This document shows, one piece after another, positions 1 through 6,850 of a DNA stretch of 25,554 nt. The notes beneath the pieces were generated by a model. The model worked only from the letters and a program-made list of their open reading frames with translations, did not search any database and was not told the origin of the DNA. Positions within the stretch are counted from its first letter, which is position 1. The number at the start of each line of letters is the position of its first letter. The DNA comes from a virus: positions 1 to 25,554 of IMG/VR virus record IMGVR_UViG_3300040808_000709; one strand, 5' to 3'. The position numbers and the translations under genes were made by a program.

Positions 1-620
1 CCTTGTTCTATATAGTGTTTATAACTAAAATCGAGAGTAATATTTTTGTAGTTACTAGTTTCGTAATCTGCATGAGATCCTAACATCCATTGATTGTGCT
101 GGTGTCTGCCTAGGTCTCTAAAAGATAGCATTAAATCGTTTTGCCAATAATCGCCATCTTCAGGAAGTATCTCGGCTTTATACTCTTGGGGCAATGCCCA
201 AAGTTTTTTATCATTCTGATTTTTAAAATCCGCTGAAAATCTCGATTCAATATCGTGTACGTGTCTATTTACATCATGCCAAAACTTTGGCTGAGGGTGT
301 ATTTCATTTTTATAAGTATCGGTCAAATAAACCCATTTTTTATGCGTAGCATTTAAAAATTTTTGATCAAGTATTCTAGGTGAAAACTCAAACATAGATG
401 CTTCGCCATTTGTTCTCTCAGAAATAAAATAGTTTGCCTGAGAAATTGTGTTGTTTAATTCTTTAATTTTTTCAGATACAATTTTAGCTGTAGAATTATT
501 ACATGTATACTTGTCATTAATATTGTTATCAAACATATAATCAAACCAGCGTTCAATTACTTTAGCAGGATTGGGTTCTAATTCCAAAACGTCTCCTGAT
601 TTATAAAAAACAAATTTCAT
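1..620 (-). CDS. Hypothetical protein, 3' end cut by the left window edge
   Basis: An open frame of 206 codons starts with ATG at 620 and reads without a stop to base 1, so the C-terminus lies outside the window. Its start overlaps the stop of the upstream radical SAM gene as ATGA (617-620), a typical translationally coupled junction. The N-terminus reads MKFVFYKSGDVLELEPN. The protein is rich in aromatic and charged residues, with no signal peptide or membrane segment. Near the visible C-terminal end are DYWQNDLML and GRHQHNQWMLG, a His/Trp-rich stretch that could be functional. I do not recognise the family. Position and overlap place it last (so far) in the operon with the radical SAM and glycosyltransferase genes, so a role in the same process is likely but unproven. 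Confidence 0.8.
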   Translation of the reverse strand, partial: MKFVFYKSGDVLELEPNPAKVIERWFDYMFDNNINDKYTCNNSTAKIVSEKIKELNNTISQANYFISERTNGEASMFEFSPRILDQKFLNATHKKWVYLTDTYKNEIHPQPKFWHDVNRHVHDIESRFSADFKNQNDKKLWALPQEYKAEILPEDGDYWQNDLMLSFRDLGRHQHNQWMLGSHADYETSNYKNITLDFSYKHYIEQ

Positions 621-1948
621 TTTTTTAATCCTTTGTACCACTCGCTAAATTCTTTAGGAAAAACATCTTCTATATTTTTGTTTTTCCTTTTAGCATATTC
701 ATTAGTAAATGCAAGAAAATCACTACGTTTATTTTCCATTGTATCAGTATCTTCCTCGCTTCTGTCTACAGTTCTTAAGTATGTAGCAAGTCTTTTAACT
801 TGATTTATTTCAATATTAGACAACCCCTGTGTGCGTTCTACCCAATCTGTTAGCTCTTGTGCTTTAGAAAGTTTTAATTCAGTTGGCAATATGTTTACAT
901 TTTGAAAACTAGGAAATCTTAAAATATTTAAACTCATATGAAACTGATGTCCATTAAACTTTTTTCTAAGTTCGAGCATTTCATCCATAAATTCTGTTAG
1001 TGTCCATACACTCATTGCACTTATAGTTAACATAATATGTATCATTCTATATTTGCCATCTTTAGCAAACTTAACTAAATTTTCTTTCCATTGATTATAA
1101 TCTAATCCGGCTCTTACAAATTCTGCATGTTCTCCAACTGCTTCACAACTAGTATACAAATCAAAATGTTTAAACTTTTTGCTAGATTCTATAAGTTTGT
1201 TTAGTCTTGATTCGTCCATTATCATGTTTGAATTTACAGCAAAATCAAAATTCGTATCTTGGCATTCTTCAAGCAACTTCCAAAACCAAGGGCTTCTAGC
1301 AGGCTCGCCGCCTGTGACTCTAAGTTCAGTTAGATTATATTTTAAACTATCGTGAAACCATTTAAAAAATGCATCAACGTATGGATTGTTTTCATTTTTG
1401 TTGCCAAACGGCATTGCATGTTCTCCTGCATTGTGGTACGTTAATGCACCATTAGTTTTCATATCAGGATATTTGCCGTTTGTTTTTATATCGTTAGCCC
1501 ATGTACTACTAAACTCTGCATTACAGTAAGAACATTGTAAATTACATAAGTTATCAAAACTAATTTCTAATGTTTTAGGGTCGATATCTTTTAATCCAAT
1601 TTCCTTTAAAAGTCTAATATCTTCTTCTTTGTAAATATGACTTTTAAAAATTCGATCACTAAAAACATCATTGTCTCTATTATTTTCTACAGTCCAACAA
1701 TATGCACACTCTTGGCACTGTATTCCGTTCAACATTTCTTCTCTGCGCTGTTTCTTTTCCTGTGTATTATGTAATGCAGATGGATTTTCCATTATGTCTT
1801 TTAAAGGAATATAATGTGCTGGCGGCAAGTGACAGCTTGCGGTCCTACCGTTACCTAGCCAGATTGTTGCATTATACCATTTAGCTGCACAAAAACTAGA
1901 GCTAATTTCGTTTATAATATCAGATGTATCTGCTAGGGTTCTTTGCAT
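617..1948 (-). CDS. Twitch-type radical SAM protein (second of a tandem pair)
   Basis: 443 residues. The radical SAM signature CNLQCSYC gives C135, C139 and C142, the CxxxCxxC ligands of the [4Fe-4S] cluster that cleaves S-adenosylmethionine. VTGGEP at 211-216 is the usual SAM-contacting GGE motif. The N-terminus carries further cysteines, C20, C39, C78, C81 and C84 (CAYCW), and a SCHLPPAH motif. The layout matches the 'twitch domain-containing radical SAM' family known from marine T4-like phages (recalled). The substrate is unknown; related SPASM/twitch enzymes modify peptides or small molecules. The first codons overlap the end of the paralogous upstream gene by 16 bases, which suggests coupling. 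The 452-residue neighbour has its three cluster cysteines at exactly the same positions, so the two are clearly duplicates that have diverged. Catalytic residues look intact. Confidence 0.92.
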   Translation of the reverse strand: MQRTLADTSDIINEISSSFCAAKWYNATIWLGNGRTASCHLPPAHYIPLKDIMENPSALHNTQEKKQRREEMLNGIQCQECAYCWTVENNRDNDVFSDRIFKSHIYKEEDIRLLKEIGLKDIDPKTLEISFDNLCNLQCSYCNAEFSSTWANDIKTNGKYPDMKTNGALTYHNAGEHAMPFGNKNENNPYVDAFFKWFHDSLKYNLTELRVTGGEPARSPWFWKLLEECQDTNFDFAVNSNMIMDESRLNKLIESSKKFKHFDLYTSCEAVGEHAEFVRAGLDYNQWKENLVKFAKDGKYRMIHIMLTISAMSVWTLTEFMDEMLELRKKFNGHQFHMSLNILRFPSFQNVNILPTELKLSKAQELTDWVERTQGLSNIEINQVKRLATYLRTVDRSEEDTDTMENKRSDFLAFTNEYAKRKNKNIEDVFPKEFSEWYKGLKK

Positions 1949-3291
1949 AAGTTATAAAACTCCTCTAGCTCTGGAAATGTGTGATGAAAGTTTTTATTGC
2001 GTCTAATATCATACTCGTTAACAAAACTTAAAAAATCACGACGTAATGTATTAAGCCTGTCAGACGTGTGTTCTAAATACATGTAATCAACCATACGTTC
2101 TAATTGATCAACTTCGGCGTATGTTAGACTATCATAACCGTCCCATTTTCCTTTTTCTTCAATTAACTGTCGTACTTCGTGAGCAAACTTTTGTTTTGTG
2201 TTTTCGTCTAGTAGCCTCAACGATAAAAATTCAGGAAATCTTAAAGTATTAGTCATAAACTGTACTTTATTAAATGATGCATTTTTATTATATTTGCCTC
2301 TAAGTTTCAATAAGTATCTAATAAAGTCTACATAAGTTGTAACACTTGTAAGATTCACTGTAGTCATAATAGCAACAATGACATCGGTGTTGTCTAGTAC
2401 TTTTTCTAAATTAGAAGTCCACTTTTGATAATCTAATCCATCTCTGATATATTCGCCACATGCACCAATAGCTTCGCCGCTAGTAAAAAATTGAAATTCT
2501 CGTGTGTTCTTAGATATAGCATTTGTTTTTTCGATAATTTTATCTATAAATGTATCTGCTACACAAAGATTTGTATTGATAGCAAATACTAAATCTTTAT
2601 TAGGATTAGATTCGATATAGTCTATCATCTTCCACACATCTTTACTAAGTAATGGTTCGCCGCCGGACAGTCTTAGTGTATGTAAATTATCGTATAATTC
2701 TGGCCACCATTCCCAAAATGCTTCTACATATGGATTGTAGTCTCTATGATTGATCGGCATTTTGCCTTCTTTTTCAAACCATTCGAAATTATTAAATCTT
2801 TCGCTAGTAGGATATGCACCATATGTTTTAATTTCTTCAAACCATTTGCTACTAAGATCAGGTGCGCAGTATGCACATTTAAAATTGCACACATTAGAAA
2901 AAATTATTTCTAAATATGCAGGATTAACATCACCTGTTCCTGTTTTAAGAACTTCTTCTATTTTTGGCTTGGCCCAGCTAGTTCCACTTTTATAAATCCT
3001 GTCACTTATATGTCCTGCATCTTCTGCCTTCCAACAATATTCACATTCAGGAGGCCGTTTACCTTGCAGCATCATTTTCATTTGTTGTTTTTTATGCTGA
3101 GTATTGTGTAATGCTCTAAAGTTATTTTTTAATTCCTCCATAGGAATTTTGTGCGGCGACGGATGGTGACAACTATGATTATAACCATTTTGCAGATACA
3201 ATGTAGTTTGATGCCATTTAGCTAAACAAAAACTAGGACTAACATCGTCTAGCATATTTTGCACTGCTATATATTTTTCTTGTTCGTTCAT
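1933..3291 (-). CDS. Twitch-type radical SAM protein (first of a tandem pair)
   Basis: 452 residues, ATG at 3291. The cluster motif CNFKCAYC gives C135, C139 and C142; LSGGEP at 208-213 is the SAM-binding motif. N-terminal cysteines C22, C41, C83 and C86 (ECEYCW) align with C20, C39, C81 and C84 of the downstream paralogue, and SCHHPSPH with SCHLPPAH. The stretch FRALHNTQ near residue 58 is also shared (SALHNTQ). The fold is a partial TIM barrel by family; the C-terminal third is helical and charged. It follows the DGD glycosyltransferase-like gene after 10 bases and overlaps the next radical SAM gene. Its ribosome binding site is weak (AATAAACGACAAATA before the ATG), so it probably relies on coupling. 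Substrate unknown. Confidence 0.92.
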   Translation of the reverse strand: MNEQEKYIAVQNMLDDVSPSFCLAKWHQTTLYLQNGYNHSCHHPSPHKIPMEELKNNFRALHNTQHKKQQMKMMLQGKRPPECEYCWKAEDAGHISDRIYKSGTSWAKPKIEEVLKTGTGDVNPAYLEIIFSNVCNFKCAYCAPDLSSKWFEEIKTYGAYPTSERFNNFEWFEKEGKMPINHRDYNPYVEAFWEWWPELYDNLHTLRLSGGEPLLSKDVWKMIDYIESNPNKDLVFAINTNLCVADTFIDKIIEKTNAISKNTREFQFFTSGEAIGACGEYIRDGLDYQKWTSNLEKVLDNTDVIVAIMTTVNLTSVTTYVDFIRYLLKLRGKYNKNASFNKVQFMTNTLRFPEFLSLRLLDENTKQKFAHEVRQLIEEKGKWDGYDSLTYAEVDQLERMVDYMYLEHTSDRLNTLRRDFLSFVNEYDIRRNKNFHHTFPELEEFYNLCKEP

Positions 3292-3301
3292 TATTTGTCG
3301 T

Positions 3302-4216
3302 TTATTCTGGATCTATAATAAATTGCTGATTAGGATTACGACTAGGATTCTGATACACTGTTTTAAAGAACGCACTTTGGTCAGCATTTAGACATTCTAC
3401 AGCAATAGGTAAGTCTAATTCGTGCATTAATTTATCGCCTAATTCTTCTGTTTGATCGTCTATATCAGAAATATCTTTATTGTCCCACAATTCGTTCAAA
3501 TAATCAAAATCACGAACATTTACATAGTCCCAATCTGTACACATTGTTTTGTACAATCCTTCTCTAGCACCATGTATTGCCCAACGACCATTTTCTACAT
3601 CGGCGCCAACCATTAACCAAATCCAAAGACGGTGCAAGTTTTTCCAATGTCCTCTTAAAAATTCTTCTTTTGTTGGCTTAGCACCTTGGTCAAGCGCCAT
3701 CTTAACACCTTCTCTGAATCCTGCACGCCATGCTTGTTGCGGTGTTGCATTATTATATACATCACTATACCAACTGTTTTGTTGTATATAATTTAGATCC
3801 CAACAAAAATCTACTTGTGCATGTATGTTGTCCGGATCTGCATTTTCATGTGTGCGCATGTTAAGCACATATTCTTTAGGCCAACATTTTAAACCGCCAT
3901 TGCCGTACATTAGGCCATTAATTACATTCTTTCCGCACCAACTAATAACACTTCTTTCAAGATCAGCGTGTTCTGCAAAGTCCAGCTCTTGCTCGAAAAA
4001 CTTAGGATGTACAATATTATCACCGTCAACTGTGATAAATCTATCTGTTTCTGACAATTTTGCACATGCTTTGTGTGCTGCATCACTTCCTTTTACTCCG
4101 TGAACACGTTTTGCCCACGGGACTTTGCTACATAAATCAGCAAAGTTTTTTTCTGCGTTTGGTTCATCATAACTCAAATATATAATATCGTAATCGAGAA
4201 CTCGAAATTTAGTCAT
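3302..4216 (-). CDS. Glycosyltransferase-like protein with DGD motif
   Basis: 304 residues. The N-terminus (DYDIIYLSYDEPNAEKNF) looks like the first beta strand and loop of a GT-A Rossmann domain. FITVDGDNIVHPKFF at 60-74 carries a DGD at 64-66, the position expected for the metal- and nucleotide-sugar-binding DxD. MYGNGGLKCWPKEYVL near 103-118 resembles an acceptor-side loop. The remainder is helical and Trp-rich. No signal peptide or membrane segment, so a cytosolic enzyme is expected. I recall similar proteins annotated as family-2-like glycosyltransferases in marine T4-like phages; donor and acceptor are unknown. Its start overlaps the preceding 198-residue gene by 8 bases and a purine-rich AAGAGAG lies upstream. 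Glycosyltransferase identity is inferred from motif and context. Confidence 0.72.
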   Translation of the reverse strand: MTKFRVLDYDIIYLSYDEPNAEKNFADLCSKVPWAKRVHGVKGSDAAHKACAKLSETDRFITVDGDNIVHPKFFEQELDFAEHADLERSVISWCGKNVINGLMYGNGGLKCWPKEYVLNMRTHENADPDNIHAQVDFCWDLNYIQQNSWYSDVYNNATPQQAWRAGFREGVKMALDQGAKPTKEEFLRGHWKNLHRLWIWLMVGADVENGRWAIHGAREGLYKTMCTDWDYVNVRDFDYLNELWDNKDISDIDDQTEELGDKLMHELDLPIAVECLNADQSAFFKTVYQNPSRNPNQQFIIDPE

Positions 4217-4805
4217 TTATTTCTCTCTTTGCATAAGATACAAGTCTTCTATTAGTATATACACTATATTTTTCTAAATCAAGCTCTTCTTGGCTATCAA
4301 AATCAATGTCTATTGTTTCTTTGTCAGTCAAGTCTTTTAAACCTATGACAAAATGTCTATAAAGTACATTAGGATTATTTTTTTGTGTAACACTGAACCA
4401 GAGTGTTTCATCTAGTATAGTTGCATGTATATTATTTTGTCTTGTAAGATTACTGTCTATAGATAATTGCCAACATTTTTCTTTATTATTTTTTGTTACT
4501 AATAATTGTGCATTATTGCCATCTTGAATTTGGTGTATAAGATTACTAACGTCGAGAACTATTTTGTCGTTCTTGTGTACAATAAGATAATTAGACTTTT
4601 TTAAGTCATAAACTACTTTATGATCTATGAGATTCTTTGTACCTTCGATAAATTTTTCAACTTCATTAAATGTAGTAGAAAAGTATGTATCTAAATGCGG
4701 TTTTTCGTCTGTAGTAATAGACTGTATTTGACCAGTTTTTTTATCAAAATAAACTTTATAATAAGTGACAACGTGTTTTGATTGTTTTGGAATTCGCCAG
4801 CGCAT
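4209..4805 (-). CDS. Hypothetical phage protein between glycosyltransferases
   Basis: 198 residues, ATG at 4805 directly after the stop of the upstream gene (TAAATG, no gap). The sequence alternates short beta-strand-like stretches (VTYYKVYFDKKTGQIQSI; YLIVHKNDKIVLDV) with charged loops, and contains KEKCWQLSIDSN and NPNVLYRHFVIGL. No catalytic motif, membrane segment or signal peptide is visible. I believe homologues occur in other marine T4-like phages, with no known function. Its fixed place between two glycosyltransferase-like genes, abutting one and overlapping the other, suggests an accessory or structural partner of the same pathway; this is inference. Confidence 0.82.
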   Translation of the reverse strand: MRWRIPKQSKHVVTYYKVYFDKKTGQIQSITTDEKPHLDTYFSTTFNEVEKFIEGTKNLIDHKVVYDLKKSNYLIVHKNDKIVLDVSNLIHQIQDGNNAQLLVTKNNKEKCWQLSIDSNLTRQNNIHATILDETLWFSVTQKNNPNVLYRHFVIGLKDLTDKETIDIDFDSQEELDLEKYSVYTNRRLVSYAKREIND

Positions 4806-5636
4806 TTAAACTCCTACTAACATTTCATATGTTTTTATAGTACGGTCATCTAAAAAGTTATCCTCTGTATAATGAAAAATATCTTTTTGTTTATAGTTAC
4901 CAATAAATAATTCTGCATCGTCTGTAAGATATGACCCTACTTCCATTTGCCAGTTTTCTTTTAATCCAGACCAGTTTTGTATATTTGCTTTCATGTGTAC
5001 AAACATTGGTGCATACTTGCTAGAATCTGTAATTAGTGCTTCACAGTCAAGTATCGCAGTTGCAAGACTGCTACTTATGTCCATACTTGCAAAATTTTGT
5101 AGATTCATATTGTCTAAATTAAAAAACTCACTGTGATTATTAACAATAACATCTATTGTCTTGTAAAAATCAAATGCTAGTTTACTTTTTTTAAAATAAT
5201 GAAGTCCGTAATACACATTTGGAAGATTATATTTGTTAAGTTTTTTCCTATAAAACGGATTTGTTACAATTTCATCTCTGTATGTTTTAACATTATTACA
5301 GATCCAAAAATCGTATTTTTTGAAATATTCATCCCATCTCGATAGATCGTTTAACACTAACATATCTGTATCAATTACTAGAGAATCGTCAAAAGGACAT
5401 GCATGTATGATTTTAAATCTGTTGTGTATCTTCCAATCGTATTTGTGTGCTGCATCGCCCCATGGAATTTCAACTATGCTATCAAAAAGACTTGCATACT
5501 TGTCAGGTACTGTATCATTAGTAATTAAACAAATTCTGCTGTTAGGATTAGTATACTTAATGCTCATAGCAGAAACGCATGCCTGCTGTACATAGTCTAC
5601 ATCTTTACTGTTCTGCGCTAGCATTGTAAAATTCAT
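4806..5636 (-). CDS. GT8-like glycosyltransferase (DTD motif)
   Basis: 276 residues. The pattern is that of a GT-A fold nucleotide-sugar transferase: an N-terminal strand with YVQQACVSAMSIKYTNP, then RICLITND at 34-41, and FDDSLVIDTDMLVLNDL at 82-98 with DTD at 89-91, the metal/sugar-nucleotide ligand set. Further on, YYGLHYFKK (142-150) fits the acceptor-side strand and MFVHMK (211-216) carries the His expected near the C-terminal metal site in GT8-like enzymes. Start choice: ATG at 5636 has a good AGGAG eight bases upstream. It overlaps the upstream paralogous gene by 32 bases. Cytosolic; donor and acceptor unknown. Probably acts on host surface polysaccharide, virion proteins or nucleotide-derived sugars (inference). 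Confidence 0.8.
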   Translation of the reverse strand: MNFTMLAQNSKDVDYVQQACVSAMSIKYTNPNSRICLITNDTVPDKYASLFDSIVEIPWGDAAHKYDWKIHNRFKIIHACPFDDSLVIDTDMLVLNDLSRWDEYFKKYDFWICNNVKTYRDEIVTNPFYRKKLNKYNLPNVYYGLHYFKKSKLAFDFYKTIDVIVNNHSEFFNLDNMNLQNFASMDISSSLATAILDCEALITDSSKYAPMFVHMKANIQNWSGLKENWQMEVGSYLTDDAELFIGNYKQKDIFHYTEDNFLDDRTIKTYEMLVGV

Positions 5637-6456
5637 TAAGAATTTCTCCTAAACTAAATTTATTCATTATATGTACATTCAACTCTTGGGTCTTGCTAAG
5701 GTAATATTCTCCAGGTTTTTTTGTTTTTTCTAAAAGTAGTGTAATCTTATCGTTGTTTATTGTGTGACAAAAATCTCTATCAGTAATATAATACTTTTTA
5801 CCTGGTAGCTGTTTAGCAAATTCTCCTTGTGCAAAACCATTCATAATATGTATGGCAATACTAAATGCAAAATCATTCCTATAAGTAGGATAGTTTAATC
5901 TGTACACGGATTTGTAATGAAACCAATTTTCTTGTATATGTTGTAATAGATCAAAGAACGTTTTGTTTGCTTGAGACTTTGTAAAATAAAATACTGTAGC
6001 CCAATAGAAGTCTATGCTAGTGTCACTTATTCTTTCGAACTCGTTTGTTTTAGGTGCGTCAATGTTTAGATTACAAGCATCTTTGTAAATTAAAAAATCT
6101 TCATCTACATCAAAAGCTTTTTTTAAACTATCATTAGAAATAATATAGTCGGTGTCCATCACTAAAGTTTTATCATAAGGCGACAAATTGTATGCTTGCA
6201 CCCTAGCATCGTTTTTAAATTGCGCTGTTTTATGATAATAACTGCCGCTGTGGAATTTCCGTGTATTTTTACGTCCTGCAGGATAATATATCACTTGATC
6301 AAAGTTTTTAAAAGACTTAGCGTGTTCTATATCTCCAGTCACAATACTGGTGGGCAAGCCCATATACTTGCTTATACGGGATGCAAGGAAATCTGCTTGC
6401 ATCACATAATCAAACAAATTGTTATTGTATGCAAATAACAAACATCCTTTAGTCAT
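5605..6456 (-). CDS. GT8-like glycosyltransferase (DTD motif), paralogue of the next gene
   Basis: 283 residues. LLFAYNNNLFDYVMQADFLASRISKYMG forms the first strand and helix. LSPYDKTLVMDTDYIISND at 91-109 carries DTD at 101-103, matching FDDSLVIDTDMLVLND in the following gene. YWATVFYFTKS (151-161) corresponds to the YYGLHYFKKS of the paralogue. The two enzymes therefore share the GT-A architecture but are strongly diverged, suggesting different donors or acceptors. The start overlaps the 115-residue gene by 8 bases and has only a weak Shine-Dalgarno (TTGGAT), which fits coupled translation. The C-terminus (KFSLGEILNEFYNASAEQ) runs 32 bases into the next gene. Substrates cannot be read from the sequence. 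Confidence 0.78.
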   Translation of the reverse strand: MTKGCLLFAYNNNLFDYVMQADFLASRISKYMGLPTSIVTGDIEHAKSFKNFDQVIYYPAGRKNTRKFHSGSYYHKTAQFKNDARVQAYNLSPYDKTLVMDTDYIISNDSLKKAFDVDEDFLIYKDACNLNIDAPKTNEFERISDTSIDFYWATVFYFTKSQANKTFFDLLQHIQENWFHYKSVYRLNYPTYRNDFAFSIAIHIMNGFAQGEFAKQLPGKKYYITDRDFCHTINNDKITLLLEKTKKPGEYYLSKTQELNVHIMNKFSLGEILNEFYNASAEQ

Positions 6457-6796
6457 TAATTATATCCAAGATACTCTTTTTTATTTTTATATCGTTATAA
6501 TCATTTATATATCTATTAGAAGCTTGTTTAAAACAATCAACTAAATCACTTGTAAAAGATCTAAGATCTTCTACCCTACAAGGCAAATCATTTGAGTCTA
6601 TTAGTACTGCTGATTCTTGGTCTAAGTAAAGCAGCGATGTACAAAAAGAAATTAGTTCCGGAGTTGCTAAGAACTTAGAACCATTATAGTAAAAATCAAT
6701 ACTAGAATAAAATTTTTCTTTAAGATTGTTTTTTTGTGTTTGATGTGTAAGCATTAAGTTACTAAACTCTAATGCTTTCGCCAGTTTTTCGTCCAT
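6449..6796 (-). CDS. Small conserved phage protein, first gene of the early operon
   Basis: 115 residues, ATG at 6796 with a strong GAGGAG six bases upstream (6803-6808) and a very short leader from the sigma70 promoter. The N-terminal half is helical and charged (KALEFSNLMLTHQTQ); the centre holds FLATPELISFCTSLL and SAVLIDSNDLPCRVEDLRSF. I recall similar small proteins of unknown function in marine T4-like phages (a FISF...VVDKN-type core). No enzymatic motif, signal or membrane segment. Being the promoter-proximal gene, it should be the most strongly expressed product of the block. It overlaps the glycosyltransferase behind it by 8 bases. Confidence 0.85.
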   Translation of the reverse strand: MDEKLAKALEFSNLMLTHQTQKNNLKEKFYSSIDFYYNGSKFLATPELISFCTSLLYLDQESAVLIDSNDLPCRVEDLRSFTSDLVDCFKQASNRYINDYNDIKIKKSILDIIND

Positions 6797-6802
6797 GCGA
6801 TA

Positions 6803-6808
6803 CTCCTC
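6803..6808 (-). promoter_or_regulatory. Strong ribosome binding site of the early operon
   Basis: GAGGAG, six bases before the ATG at 6796. Together with the -10 box at 6819-6824 this leaves a leader of roughly 15 bases, so translation should begin almost at the 5' end of the transcript. Confidence 0.75.
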
Positions 6809-6818
6809 AGTTTGTATA

Positions 6819-6847
6819 ATTATATACGAAAACTAGGATTTTGTCAA
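6819..6847 (-). promoter_or_regulatory. Perfect-consensus sigma70 promoter (early type)
   Basis: On the minus strand TTGACA (6842-6847) is followed by exactly 17 bases and TATAAT (6819-6824). Both hexamers and the spacer match the bacterial sigma70 consensus without a mismatch. The predicted start lies near 6812, about 16 bases before the ATG of the 115-residue gene. The -10 box sits in a short AT-rich inverted repeat (GTATA at 6814-6818 against TATAC at 6823-6827). Early promoters of T4-like phages are read by unmodified host RNA polymerase, so this block is probably transcribed directly after infection. The -35 box lies 3 bases beyond the stop of the upstream fibre gene. Confidence 0.88.
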
Positions 6848-6850
6848 CTA

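Noticed and set aside
6811-6827. AT-rich inverted repeat GTATA/TATAC as a terminator
   Set aside because: Arms of five A/T-rich pairs are too weak for a terminator stem, there is no U-run logic, and it coincides with the -10 box.
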